A stretch of DNA of 64,000 bases. Origin: Streptomyces sp. NBC_01210 (GTDB taxonomy: Bacteria > Actinomycetota > Actinomycetes > Streptomycetales > Streptomycetaceae). The position numbers were made by a program, and so were the translations under genes. Location: positions 930,001 to 994,000 of the forward strand of contig NZ_CP108549.1 in NCBI RefSeq assembly GCF_036010325.1. The letters run 5' to 3'. Below, one piece after another: positions 1-9,088 of the stretch (its first letter is position 1; the number at the start of each line of letters is the position of its first letter). Below the pieces are notes generated by a model. That model saw only the letters and a list, made by a program, of their open reading frames with translations. It made no database searches and was not told the origin of the DNA.

Positions 1-2
1 GT

Positions 3-338
3 GGCCAGGTACTGCTCCTTCCCGCCGGCGCCCGCTCCGCACTCCACCTGGTCGCCGCCTCGCACAACGGCCCGGTGACCACCACGCTGACCGTGCGCTA
101 CACGGACGGCAGCAGTGCGGATGTGCCGGTCAGCATCGGCGACTGGGCCGGTTCGACGCCGTCCGGCAGCTCGGTCGTCCTCGACATGCCGCACCGCATC
201 AAGGACGGGCAGGGTGTCGACGGCCCCTCGGTACGGCTGTTCGGCGATACGGCGGCGCTCGACAGCGCGAAGCAGGTGCGCTCGGTGGCACTGCCGGACG
301 ACCCCCGCGTCGAGTTGTACGCGATTAATCTGACATGA
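3..338 (+). CDS. C-terminal end of a glycoside hydrolase (5' truncated by window edge)
   Basis: The frame is open from the window edge and ends at a TGA, leaving about 111 residues. The piece is a beta-sandwich-like tail with the pattern LVAASHNGPVTTTLTVRY followed by TDGSS and IGDW. From memory, this 'T-V-x-Y-T-D-G-S ... D-W' pattern belongs to C-terminal accessory domains of secreted actinobacterial glycoside hydrolases (GH92-like mannosidases and similar), where it packs against the catalytic part. No catalytic residues lie in the visible fragment, so the substrate cannot be assigned. The only possible internal start (GTG at 75) has no convincing ribosome binding site, which supports reading it as a truncated gene. 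A link to the N-glycan locus 3.5 kb downstream is possible but unproven. Confidence 0.6.
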   Translation, partial: GQVLLLPAGARSALHLVAASHNGPVTTTLTVRYTDGSSADVPVSIGDWAGSTPSGSSVVLDMPHRIKDGQGVDGPSVRLFGDTAALDSAKQVRSVALPDDPRVELYAINLT

Positions 339-382
339 CCTGACGAACTCTGCGTCCGGAGCGCGGGGCAGCGCGGAAACGG

Positions 383-1888
383 GTGGCACGCGGTCGCGTG
401 CTCCGCATAGCTTGTGCGCTCGTGACTGATGATCCGGAGCGCTCGTCGAGTGGCTCGGCCGCTTCCACAGAACGGACCGTGCCGGTCTCCGACAAATGGA
501 CAGCGACAGCTGATCGCCCGCCGACGCAATCCGTAACGGCTGAGCGATTGTTCTCCGGAACCTACGTTGCAGCCACATCCTGCTTCACCGCGGTGATGTT
601 CCTGACCGGGCTCGCCGCCCTGGCAGTGGTCCCCACATTGCCGGCGGCTGCGCGGGACTTGGACGGATTGTCGCTCTACCCGCTGGTGGCAGGATGCTTC
701 GTGGCCGCGAGTCTGCTCGGCGGGGTGCTCGGCGGTCATTGGGCAGACCGTGTCGGGGCGCAGCGTCCACTGGCGGCGGGCATGGTGCTGGCGGTAGTCA
801 CCCTGCTGGTCTCGGGCGCCAGCACCTCGATCTGGCAACTGGCGGCCGGGCGCTTCCTGGACGGGCTGGCGGGCGGGATGGTCGCGGTGTCGGTCAACAC
901 CGCTATCGGCCAGGCCTACCCCGACCGCCTGCGCCCGCGCGTTCTGGCGTTGATGAGTGCCTGCTGGATCGTCCCGTCGCTGGTCGGTCCTCCGCTGGCG
1001 GGGCTGGTGGCCGAGTGGTGGTCCTGGCGCGCGGTGTTCTTCGGTCTGGCAGCCCTCACCGTGCTGCCCGCGCTGGTAGTGGTGGCCATGCTGCGCGGTC
1101 CTTCCTGGGCGGCCGCGCCCGCGCCGTCGGGGGGCATGCCGCCGCGCCCGGCACCGATGGTCGCGACAGCGGTAAGCCTGGGTGCGGCGTTGGGGCAGTA
1201 CGGCGTCTCCGGCTGGGACAGGCGCCACCTGCTGTTCGCGGCGGGCGGGCTCGCCCTGCTGGCGGCGTTCACGCCGCGGCTGCTGCCGCCGGGCACGTGG
1301 CGTGCCGCGCGCGGCCTGCCGGCCACGGTCCTGCTGCGCGGCCTGGGCTCAGGCGTGTTCTTCACCCTGGAGGCCTACGTGCCCCTGCTGCTGGTCACCG
1401 ACCGGGACGCGCCTCCCGTGGTGATCGGCCTGGCATTCACAGGCGCCGCCATGGCCTGGGCCGGCTCCTCCTGGATGCAGGGCCGTCTGCTTGAGCACTG
1501 CCCCCGCCACCGCTTGGTCGTGGCCGGTGCAGTGGTGCAGGCGGCGGCGATCGCGCTCGCGGTCGCCGGGACGCTTCCAGTGACGCCTGCGTACACCGCC
1601 GCATCGGCCATGATCGTCGCGGCCGTCGGCATGGGTATGTACGCCCCTTCCCTCACCGTGCTGTCACTCACCCACAGCCCGCCCGGTCGGCAGGGCTATG
1701 CCAGCAGCGCGATGCAGACCACCCAGAACCTGGGCCAGATAACGGTGTTGGGCGTGTCCTCTGCCCTGTTCAACGCCTGCCTGGGCGCCGGCTCGACCGA
1801 AGCCGTCGGCTACGGCGCCGCCTTCGGCCTGCTGCTCGCACCGTGCATCCTGGCCGCCCTGCTCGCCGCCCGCGCCCGCAGCGCGTGA
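383..1888 (+). CDS. MFS transporter, drug:H+ antiporter type
   Basis: Twelve-helix major facilitator, about 440 residues of membrane core after a polar N-terminus. A motif-A-like loop (GGHWADRVGAQRP, residues 117-129) follows the second helix, and a motif-C-like stretch (WIVPSLVGPPLAG, 195-207) in helix 5 is typical of proton-coupled exporters. It probably exports a small molecule; no substrate can be named. The membrane part begins near residue 56, so the first 55 residues may be over-called: in-frame GTG codons at 422 and 479 are alternatives and none has a strong ribosome binding site. It converges on the hydrolase gene that ends 12 bp away. No adjacent regulator is visible. Confidence 0.85.
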   Translation: MARGRVLRIACALVTDDPERSSSGSAASTERTVPVSDKWTATADRPPTQSVTAERLFSGTYVAATSCFTAVMFLTGLAALAVVPTLPAAARDLDGLSLYPLVAGCFVAASLLGGVLGGHWADRVGAQRPLAAGMVLAVVTLLVSGASTSIWQLAAGRFLDGLAGGMVAVSVNTAIGQAYPDRLRPRVLALMSACWIVPSLVGPPLAGLVAEWWSWRAVFFGLAALTVLPALVVVAMLRGPSWAAAPAPSGGMPPRPAPMVATAVSLGAALGQYGVSGWDRRHLLFAAGGLALLAAFTPRLLPPGTWRAARGLPATVLLRGLGSGVFFTLEAYVPLLLVTDRDAPPVVIGLAFTGAAMAWAGSSWMQGRLLEHCPRHRLVVAGAVVQAAAIALAVAGTLPVTPAYTAASAMIVAAVGMGMYAPSLTVLSLTHSPPGRQGYASSAMQTTQNLGQITVLGVSSALFNACLGAGSTEAVGYGAAFGLLLAPCILAALLAARARSA

Positions 1889-1900
1889 GCCGAACCGCGC

Positions 1901-2461
1901 CTACCTGCGCGGCTTCCAAGCCGCAGCGAAGTCCACTTCGGACGCGGGCAGCACCCGGATACTCCGCCCGGGAAAGTCGATGTGCCGGAAGATCTCGTTG
2001 TGGTGCGCGATCGACTGCTTCGGCGAGGCGTACTCGCCGGTGTCGGGCCGGTGGGACGTGGTGTGCCCGTCGGCGACCAGCACCAGGTCGTACCGGTGGC
2101 TCAGCGCCTGCCGCGCCGTGGTGTCCACGCAGATCTCGGTCGCGAACCCGGTGACGACCACCTCGGTGACTCCCAGCGCCTTCAGGGTCTTGTCGAGATC
2201 GGTGCCGAGGAAGCTGTCCGCGCTCGTCTTGTGGACGACCGCCTCGTGGGCGCCCGGCGCGAGTTCGGGCACGATCCGCCAGCCCTCGGTACCCGCCTCC
2301 ACCCCGTCACCCTGATGCTGGATCGTCACAATCGGCACGCCCGCGGCTTTGGCTCGTTCGCGGAGCCCGGTGATCGCGGCGACAGTCTCGGCGGCCCGGT
2401 GCGCGATGGCCACCAGGGCGTTCTGCATGTCGATGACGAGGAGCGCGGAGGCATGTGGCAT
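1901..2461 (-). CDS. Isochorismatase-family cysteine hydrolase
   Basis: A 186-residue single-domain protein with the full catalytic triad of the family: Asp11 (VIDMQN), Lys78 (VHKTSADSF) and Cys111 (FATEICVDTTAR). The cis-peptide segment before the cysteine is also recognisable. Members hydrolyse amides, carbamates or vinyl ethers (nicotinamidase, N-carbamoylsarcosine amidase, isochorismatase); the sequence alone does not fix the substrate. It is cytoplasmic, with no signal peptide. It is transcribed divergently from the lactonase gene with about 190 bp between them, and convergently with the MFS gene. Confidence 0.9.
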   Translation of the reverse strand: MPHASALLVIDMQNALVAIAHRAAETVAAITGLRERAKAAGVPIVTIQHQGDGVEAGTEGWRIVPELAPGAHEAVVHKTSADSFLGTDLDKTLKALGVTEVVVTGFATEICVDTTARQALSHRYDLVLVADGHTTSHRPDTGEYASPKQSIAHHNEIFRHIDFPGRSIRVLPASEVDFAAAWKPRR

Positions 2462-2647
2462 GGGCTCACGCTAGCGGCCCCCTTCCGAGCAGAGCGCACG
2501 ATCCGACACGGATGTTCCTCAACCCTCACCCCCCGAACTCGCGTTGCGCAGGATGCAATCAGAGTTGCGCTTATTGCTTATCAGGGCGACACGCGGCACT
2601 GTGTTTGCCACATCCGAAGCGACAGACCCACGCGCGAGGTGCACCGC

Positions 2648-3865
2648 ATGAGCAGCAGGGCAGGACGGACGGAGACGGCATCGGCTCCCGGCGCCAGCCG
2701 CCGCCGGTTCCTCGGCGCGGTCGCGGTCGCCGCGGTCGGCGCAACGGCCGTGGGCTCCGCGGCCCCGGCGAACGCGAGCCCGACCCCGAGCGCGAGCCCC
2801 AGTCCGAGTGCTCGGGCATGCGCCCGTGGCTCGCGCTCGCTGTTCCTGGGCACGTACACCTCGGTCCCGGGTGGCGGCGCCGGGATCGGTCTCGCCAACT
2901 ACGACGAGGCGACGGGGCGGATCACCGCCACCGGTACGGTCTCCGGTGTCAGTGACCCTTCCTTCCTGGCCCTCCACCCCTCGGGTCGCACGCTGTACTG
3001 CGTGAACGAACAGCAGCAGGGCGGGGTGAGTGCCGTCCGGCTCTCACCCGACGGTCAGCACCAGGTGCTCGGCACCCGAAGCACCGGCGGCGCCGGCCCC
3101 TGCCATCTGTCCGTGCACCCCGGCGGGCGCTGGCTGCTCAGCGCCAACTACCTCTCCGGCAGCGTGGCCGTGCACCCGATCGACACCTCCGGCGCGCTGG
3201 GCGCACGTACCGCCCTCGTCACTCACTCCACGCCGCCGCCCGGCCCCGGCCAGGAAGGACCGCACGCCCACCAGATCGTCACCAGCCCGGACGGCGGTCA
3301 CGTACTCGCTGTCGACCTGGGCAATGACACGGTCTACACCTACCGGCTGGACACCTCGCGAGGAGAGCTCGCCCTGGTCTCGTACGCGAGCCTGAGGCCG
3401 GGTGCGGGACCCCGGCATCTCACCTTCCACCCCGCCGGCCGGTTCGCCTATCTGGCCAACGAGGTGGACAACACCGTCGTCGTCTGTGCCTACGACCCCG
3501 CCACCGGAAGGCTCACGCCCGGCACGCCTCAGCCGACCGGCACGGGACCGGGCACGAGCTATCCGGCGCAACTGGTCGTGACCGACAACGGCCGGTACGC
3601 CTTCCTCGCCAACCGCGGCCACAACAGCCTGACCCGCTACGCGATCGAGGGCGGCGGGTCCCGGCTGCGGCTGCTGGGGACGGTACCGGTGGGCGGTGAC
3701 TTCCCCCGGCACATCGCCCTCTCCCCCAGCGAGAACCTGCTCTTCGCGGCGAACCAGCGGTCCAGTTCGGTCAGCGTCTTCCAGGTCGATCACGACAGTG
3801 GTGAACTCCGGCCCGCGGGAAGCCCGTTCAGCTCCCCGGTCGCCGTCTGCGCACTGCCGCTCTAG
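2648..3865 (+). CDS. Lactonase-family seven-bladed beta-propeller protein, Tat-exported
   Basis: Belongs to the 6-phosphogluconolactonase-like propeller family (lactonase, PF10282 type). I set the start at ATG 2648, preceded by GAGG eight bases upstream; the open frame further upstream is not part of the gene. The N-terminus has a twin-arginine signal (SRRRFLGAVAVAA), so the folded enzyme is exported. Blade repeats are visible as recurring 'GP.HL..HP.GR' elements: GPCHLSVHPGGRWLL, GPHAHQIVTSPDGGHVL, GPRHLTFHPAGRFAY and FPRHIALSPSENLLF. Likely action is hydrolysis of sugar lactones outside the cell; true 6-phosphogluconolactonase activity would need a cytosolic enzyme, so the physiological substrate is open. 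Length (405 residues) fits the family. Confidence 0.88.
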   Translation: MSSRAGRTETASAPGASRRRFLGAVAVAAVGATAVGSAAPANASPTPSASPSPSARACARGSRSLFLGTYTSVPGGGAGIGLANYDEATGRITATGTVSGVSDPSFLALHPSGRTLYCVNEQQQGGVSAVRLSPDGQHQVLGTRSTGGAGPCHLSVHPGGRWLLSANYLSGSVAVHPIDTSGALGARTALVTHSTPPPGPGQEGPHAHQIVTSPDGGHVLAVDLGNDTVYTYRLDTSRGELALVSYASLRPGAGPRHLTFHPAGRFAYLANEVDNTVVVCAYDPATGRLTPGTPQPTGTGPGTSYPAQLVVTDNGRYAFLANRGHNSLTRYAIEGGGSRLRLLGTVPVGGDFPRHIALSPSENLLFAANQRSSSVSVFQVDHDSGELRPAGSPFSSPVAVCALPL

Positions 3866-3882
3866 GCTTCCAGGTCAGCCGG

Positions 3883-6800
3883 TCAGGTCCGGGAGCGCGT
3901 CAGGCGCAGGGTGACCAGCTGGAAGGGGCGGAGGGTCAACTTCACCGCACCGTCGGCCAGTTCCAGCCTCGGTTCGTCCGCGGACGGTCGCTCCAGCAGG
4001 TCGGTCGCGGCTGCCTCGACGGCTTCGAATCCGGCGGTGACGCCGACCCGGGCGCGGCCGCCCCGCGACTCGTACAGGCGTACGACGACATCGCCGCTCG
4101 CATCGTCCGCCAGCTTCACCGCGGAGATCACGACCGCGTCGTTGTCCACCGTCACCAGCGGGGTCACCGCCGCGTCGCCCGCGACCCGTCGCTCCGGGAG
4201 GTTGATGCGGAAGCCCTCGCGGACCGCGTCGCCGATCGCCGCGCCGGGCACGAGGGCATGGCGGAATCGGTGCACGCCCTGGTCTGTCTCCGGGTCGGGA
4301 AAGCGCGGGGCTCGCAGCAGCGAGACGCGGAGTGTGGTCGTCGTTCCGGAGTCGGCTGCGCGGACGGTACGGGTGACGTCATGGCCGTACGTCGAGTCGT
4401 TGACGAGCGCGATGCCCCAGCCGGGCTCCTCCAGATGCACGAAGCGGTGGTTGCATGCCTCGAACTTGGCCGCCTCCCAGCTGGTGTTGGTATGCGTGGC
4501 CCGGTGGAAATGGCCGAACTGGGTCTCCGACGCATACCGCTCGGCGTGAATGTCCAGCGGGAAGGACGCCTTGAGGAACTTCTCCGTCTCGTGCCAGTCG
4601 ACCTCGGTGTCGATGTCGAGGCGTTTGGCGCCGGCGGGCAGGGTCAGCAGCTGGGTGACCTTCGAGTCGCCGAAGCTGCGGACGACGCGCACCGCCGCCG
4701 ATGTGCCGGTCACAACAGGGGTGATCTCGTCGGCGTCCGTCAGGTCGGTGACGGTGTTGCGGTAGAACGCGTCGACGTCCCACGCGTCCCACATGTTCGG
4801 GAAGTCGGGGTGGATCTGCAGCAGGTTCGCCACCCGGCCGGGGGCCACGGTCTCGCGCTCCGCGCCGATGTCGTACGCGGACGTCACCAGGCCTCGTCCG
4901 TCGATCTCGACCTGAAGCAGGCCGTTGTCGAGGACGAAGCCGCCGTCCTCGCGCGGGGAGAGCTGGGCGCTGCCGCCGACGGCCGCCACCGCGGCACCGC
5001 CTGCCGCCACACCGTGCCGCTCGTGTGGTGCGGAGTTGAAGACAAGGGTTCCGGATCCGTCGCCTGCGAGCGCGTGCTGCGCCCCGTCGATGATGCCGTT
5101 CAGCTCCTCGGCGACGGCCCGGTATGTCTTCTCGGCCTCCCGGTGCACCCAGGCGATGGACGAGCCGGGCAGGATGTCATGGAACTGGTGCAGCAGCACC
5201 GTCTTCCAGATGCGGTCCAACTCCTCGTACGGGTAAGGGAATCCGGTCCGCACTGCGGCGGTGGCCGCCCACAGTTCGGCCTCGCGCAGCAGATGCTCGC
5301 TGCGGCGGTTGCCCTGCTTGGTCTTCGCCTGGCTGGTGAGCGTGGCGCGGTGCAGCTCCAGATAGAGCTCGCCGACCCAGACGGGCGCGTTGGGGTATTC
5401 GGCCTCCGCCTTGGTGAAGAACTCCGTGGGGGTCTCCCACCGGACGGTCGCCGAGCCGTCGAGGTCGCGCAGCCGGGCCGCCTTGGCGACCATCTCGCGG
5501 GTGGTGCCGCCACCTCCGTCGCCCCAGCCGGTCGGTGCGAGGGAGTGCCTGGCGACGCCCTTGTCCTTGAAGTTCTTTGCCGCGTGGGCGATTTCGCTGC
5601 CCCTCATCGAGCAGTTGTAGGTGTCGACGGGCGGGAAGTGCGTGAAGATCCGGGTGCCGTCGATGCCCTCCCACTGGAAGGTGTGGTGCGGGAACTTGTT
5701 CGTCTGCGACCACGAGATCTTCTGTGTCAGCAGCCACTTGGACCCGGCCGCCTTGATGATCTGCGGGAGTCCGGCCGCGAAGCCGAAGGTGTCGGGCAGC
5801 CAGGCCTCGTCGTTCTCGATGCCGAACTCGTCCAGGAAGAACCGCTTGCCGTGCACGAACTGACGGGCCATCGCCTCCGAGCCCGGCATGTTCGTGTCGG
5901 ACTCGACCCACATGCCGCCCGCAGGCACGAACCGCCCCTGCGCCACGGCCTTCTTGACCTTCGCGTACACCTCGGGCCGGTGTTCCTTGATCCAGGCGAA
6001 CTGCTGCGCCTGCGACATGGTGAAGATGAACTCCGGCTCATCCTCGAGGAGCGCCGTCATATTGGACGTCGTACGGGCGACCTTGCGTACCGTCTCGCGC
6101 AGCGGCCACAGCCAGGCGGAGTCGATATGGGCGTGGCCGATCGCGCTGATCCGGTGCGCCGAGGGACCGGCGGGGGTGGAGAGGACTCCCTCGAGGCAGG
6201 AACGGGCCGCGGCAGCAGTGCCGTTCACGTCCTGGAGGTCGATCGCGTCGAGGGCGTGGCCCACGGCCCGCAGGATGTCCCAACGGCGGGCGCCCTCCAC
6301 AGGCAGCTCCTGCATCAGTTCGCCCAGGACCTCCAGGTCGAGCACGAGCTGCCACACGGTCTCGTCGAAGACGGCGAGATCCATGCGGGTCAGGGTGTAC
6401 TGCGGGTCGGTGCCCGCGGTCTCCTTCTCTCCGAGCTGCGTCGGCAGGAACGGGTGGTAGTCGAGGATCACGGGGTTGGAGGCGGCCTCGATGTGGAGGC
6501 GCACTTCCTCGCCGCCTTCGACGGGCGCGCCGATGCGCACCCACTGGTTGCGCGGATTGAGTCCCTTCACCGGGGTGCCGTCGGGGCGGTGGACGAGGCC
6601 CTCGCACTGGAAGCCAGGCATGTTCTCGTCGAAGCCGAGGTCGAGGATCGCTTCCACGGTCTTGCCGGCCCACGCGGCCGGTACGGTCCCGGTGACCCGG
6701 AACCAGCTGGTCCCCCACGGAGCGCCCCACATGTCGCCGACCGCGATCGGCCCTGGCGAGGCGGCGAGCCCTTCTGCGACCGGGACGGGTTCGCCCGGCG

Positions 6801-6912
6801 CGTTCCAGACGGCCACCTCCAGCGGTACGGACTCGGGGTACACGGCGGGGCGGATGCGCTCGTCGAGGACGCGCCTGAGGCGGGCTTCGACAAGGCTGCG
6901 GTCGTCATGCAT
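3883..6912 (-). CDS. Alpha-mannosidase, glycoside hydrolase family 38
   Basis: A 1009-residue enzyme. The N-terminal beta-sandwich (about 1-240) precedes the GH38 catalytic barrel, which opens with AIGHAHIDSAWLWPL; by comparison with known GH38 enzymes His262 and Asp264 should bind the zinc. The nucleophile is Asp374 in WLPDTFGFAAGLPQI. The C-terminal half (about 640-1009) is the usual all-beta mannosidase region. There is no signal peptide, so it should act in the cytoplasm on imported mannose-containing oligosaccharides, removing alpha-mannose. It is the last gene of the minus-strand N-glycan operon, 30 bp after the GH85 gene. Length matches bacterial GH38 enzymes. Confidence 0.93.
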   Translation of the reverse strand: MHDDRSLVEARLRRVLDERIRPAVYPESVPLEVAVWNAPGEPVPVAEGLAASPGPIAVGDMWGAPWGTSWFRVTGTVPAAWAGKTVEAILDLGFDENMPGFQCEGLVHRPDGTPVKGLNPRNQWVRIGAPVEGGEEVRLHIEAASNPVILDYHPFLPTQLGEKETAGTDPQYTLTRMDLAVFDETVWQLVLDLEVLGELMQELPVEGARRWDILRAVGHALDAIDLQDVNGTAAAARSCLEGVLSTPAGPSAHRISAIGHAHIDSAWLWPLRETVRKVARTTSNMTALLEDEPEFIFTMSQAQQFAWIKEHRPEVYAKVKKAVAQGRFVPAGGMWVESDTNMPGSEAMARQFVHGKRFFLDEFGIENDEAWLPDTFGFAAGLPQIIKAAGSKWLLTQKISWSQTNKFPHHTFQWEGIDGTRIFTHFPPVDTYNCSMRGSEIAHAAKNFKDKGVARHSLAPTGWGDGGGGTTREMVAKAARLRDLDGSATVRWETPTEFFTKAEAEYPNAPVWVGELYLELHRATLTSQAKTKQGNRRSEHLLREAELWAATAAVRTGFPYPYEELDRIWKTVLLHQFHDILPGSSIAWVHREAEKTYRAVAEELNGIIDGAQHALAGDGSGTLVFNSAPHERHGVAAGGAAVAAVGGSAQLSPREDGGFVLDNGLLQVEIDGRGLVTSAYDIGAERETVAPGRVANLLQIHPDFPNMWDAWDVDAFYRNTVTDLTDADEITPVVTGTSAAVRVVRSFGDSKVTQLLTLPAGAKRLDIDTEVDWHETEKFLKASFPLDIHAERYASETQFGHFHRATHTNTSWEAAKFEACNHRFVHLEEPGWGIALVNDSTYGHDVTRTVRAADSGTTTTLRVSLLRAPRFPDPETDQGVHRFRHALVPGAAIGDAVREGFRINLPERRVAGDAAVTPLVTVDNDAVVISAVKLADDASGDVVVRLYESRGGRARVGVTAGFEAVEAAATDLLERPSADEPRLELADGAVKLTLRPFQLVTLRLTRSRT

Positions 6913-6942
6913 GCGGGGCTGCTCCGTGGGTTCGGGTGGTGG

Positions 6943-8964
6943 TTACCAGGGGTGGGCTGCGGTCGATGGTGCCGATGTGGTGTAGAGCTCCCCGACCGCG
7001 CGCAGTTCGAACCGCGCCGACCGCTCACCCTGTTCGGGCTTCAGGCCGGGGACGAAGAATGCTCGCTGGCAGGTTGCCCCGAGGAAGCGCCGTTTCCCGT
7101 CGGGCAGGACGCGGTGCAGTGTGTAGTGACGAACCGCCCCCGGGGCGGCCTGCCATCCGAAGCGTAAGTCGCCGCCCGTGGTGGCGGTGATCCTCAGGTC
7201 GGCCGGGGCGGCGGGGCTCTGTGCGGCCTTGTCGCGCACAGCCAGGGCGCCGAGCCGCCATTTCACGGGTCCGCTGCTCGCGGTGAGTCGGACACCGAGC
7301 GCGCGCACGGTCCCGGTCGGGCTGTTCAGCCGCACGGTCGAGGTGGTCCAGCCGCTGCCCGGGCCCGCGGTGCCCACGGGGAGGTAGGTGTACGGAATGG
7401 GTGCACCGGGCGTCGAGGGCTCGGCCACGGCCACCGCGAGCTCGACCACGACCCGGCCCGCGTCGGCGCGGTGGGTGAGCTCGACGACCGTCTCCGCGCT
7501 GAGCGGGAGCCTGGTCGCGTACAGGTCCACCGTGGTGGGCGCATCGAGCGAGCCGTCGACGAGGAGGCTGCTGCCTCCGTGCCAGGCATCGGCGAAGTCA
7601 TGGGAGACCGAGGGGCGTTGACCGTTCGTGCGCACGACCCATTGGCGGGACGGGAGGCGGTCCTGAACGCCGAGATGGTTCCACTGCGCGTCCGACGTCA
7701 CCTTGCCGCCCTCGTACCAGCGCAGTCCGTGGCCGGTGTTGAAGGTGGTCGCGAAGGGCACGGTGTCGACGGTCGAGCGGTCGGCGACGGCACGCGCGGG
7801 AGCCCGCCAGGACTCGCCGGGGGCGGGCCGCGACGGGTCGAGCGACTGCCCGCTCCAGAACCGGTCGTCGGCGGCGTGGAACTGGGCCGGGGTGCGGTCC
7901 GCGGGCAGGTGGTTACGGGTCCACTCGGGCCGGTAGAAGCCCAGCGAGACGATGTCCGCCGTGTTCTCGGGGATGATGGCGTCCCAGTCGACGGACCTGT
8001 TCCAGCCGTTCGCCTCGACATCGACTCCCGCCCACAACTCGTAGCGGCTGCGCCCTGGTTGCTGAGCGACCTGACCGGAGGACGCCAGCGAGGACCGCGA
8101 CCAGCGGAAGTCGATGAACATGGAGTCGGCGGCCTGGAAGAACGCCTTGTTAAGGTCGTTCAGCGCGCCCTGCCAGCTCACCGAACCGTTCACGGTCATC
8201 GAGTCGTACCAGCAGACGCGCAGTCCCTTCGGCGCGCCCAGACTCTTCAGCTCCTTCACGAAACCGAGCATGTCGGCCGCGAGTGCGCTGTTGCCGCCTC
8301 CGGTCTCCGCGTTGATGAACCAGCCGTCGAAACCGTACGCCGTGGCTACCGCGACGAGCCGCTCGGCGAGCGGGAATCTGCCGAAGGAGTCCTTCTGGAC
8401 GAGGTCCCGGGTCCAGCGCAGATCGCCGCTGTAGTCCACGGGCGGCAGGAAGACATTGCCGAGGACGGGCACACCGTGGCGGTGTGCGGCGTCCACGATC
8501 GGGGCGTTGGGCGCGAGGATCAGGCCCTCCCCCGACGAGCCGCCCCAGAAGACCAGCTCGTCCAGGTAGGACCAGTGGGTCAGGGCGTAGTAGTCGGCGG
8601 TGGCCGCGCCCTGGGAGGGGTTGCCGGCGGTGGGGCCGAAGGAGACGAGGGACTGGACGCGCGCCTGCCCGCTGCGGGCGGTGGCGTTGACCGGCGTGGG
8701 CGTGAACCGCCGGGCGAGCGGCACGGCCGACTTGTTGAACGCCAGATCAGTGTCGTCCTCGGCGCGCCAGGCCTTGAGGCTGCGCCAGGTGATGCCCTGG
8801 CCCGGGGTGCCGGAGGGGAACGAGTCGGGGTACCAGTAGGAGGCGTACGGCGTGCCGGGCGTTGTCTTCGTCGCGGCGGACGCGATGCCGGGCACGAGGG
8901 CCGGGGTCACGGCTGCCGCCGCCGATGCCAACAGGAGGGCGCGTCGGCTGAGGTGGGGGGTCAT
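6943..8964 (-). CDS. Endo-beta-N-acetylglucosaminidase, glycoside hydrolase family 85, Tat-exported
   Basis: Cleaves the chitobiose core of N-glycans, releasing the oligosaccharide from protein. The catalytic pair is in FDGWFINAETGG: Asn218 and Glu220 in this numbering, matching the N-x-E pair of GH85, where Asn orients the substrate acetamido group and Glu is the acid/base. Other GH85 signs are YASYWYPDSFPSGTPGQGI near the N-terminus and the C-terminal beta-sandwich and fibronectin-like parts. A Tat signal (LSRRALLLASAAAA) directs export. I chose ATG 8964 because GGAG sits seven bases upstream; an in-frame ATG at 8982 would add six residues. It lies between the GH5 and GH38 genes and would supply the glycans that the importer takes up. 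Confidence 0.92.
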   Translation of the reverse strand: MTPHLSRRALLLASAAAAVTPALVPGIASAATKTTPGTPYASYWYPDSFPSGTPGQGITWRSLKAWRAEDDTDLAFNKSAVPLARRFTPTPVNATARSGQARVQSLVSFGPTAGNPSQGAATADYYALTHWSYLDELVFWGGSSGEGLILAPNAPIVDAAHRHGVPVLGNVFLPPVDYSGDLRWTRDLVQKDSFGRFPLAERLVAVATAYGFDGWFINAETGGGNSALAADMLGFVKELKSLGAPKGLRVCWYDSMTVNGSVSWQGALNDLNKAFFQAADSMFIDFRWSRSSLASSGQVAQQPGRSRYELWAGVDVEANGWNRSVDWDAIIPENTADIVSLGFYRPEWTRNHLPADRTPAQFHAADDRFWSGQSLDPSRPAPGESWRAPARAVADRSTVDTVPFATTFNTGHGLRWYEGGKVTSDAQWNHLGVQDRLPSRQWVVRTNGQRPSVSHDFADAWHGGSSLLVDGSLDAPTTVDLYATRLPLSAETVVELTHRADAGRVVVELAVAVAEPSTPGAPIPYTYLPVGTAGPGSGWTTSTVRLNSPTGTVRALGVRLTASSGPVKWRLGALAVRDKAAQSPAAPADLRITATTGGDLRFGWQAAPGAVRHYTLHRVLPDGKRRFLGATCQRAFFVPGLKPEQGERSARFELRAVGELYTTSAPSTAAHPW

Positions 8965-8992
8965 GGTGTCGCTCCGTTTCATGGCCTGTCCC

Positions 8993-9060
8993 CAATCGCC
9001 GGAGGGCCGGTGTTCAGCCCCTCCGGCGATTGAGGAGCGGGGTCTGGGGCGGAGCCCCAG
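8993..9060. repeat. Double GC-rich hairpin between GH5 and GH85 genes (REP-like)
   Basis: Two perfect stem-loops stand side by side in the 124-bp intercistronic gap. The first pairs 8993-9006 with 9019-9032 (14 bp, 12-nt loop); the second pairs 9044-9050 with 9054-9060 (CTGGGGC, GGA loop, GCCCCAG). I recognise the sequence style as that of short palindromes dispersed between Streptomyces genes. In this operon it could act as a processing or partial termination site. Confidence 0.6.
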
Positions 9061-9088
9061 TTACGGGTAGGGGCGGGGTGGGGAAAGG

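Noticed and set aside
4258..7167. A 969-codon open frame on the plus strand opposite the GH38 gene
   Set aside because: It is the mirror of a real gene in high-GC DNA: Arg/Val/Gly/Asp-rich product, no domain, no ribosome binding site, and the opposite strand has intact GH38 motifs.
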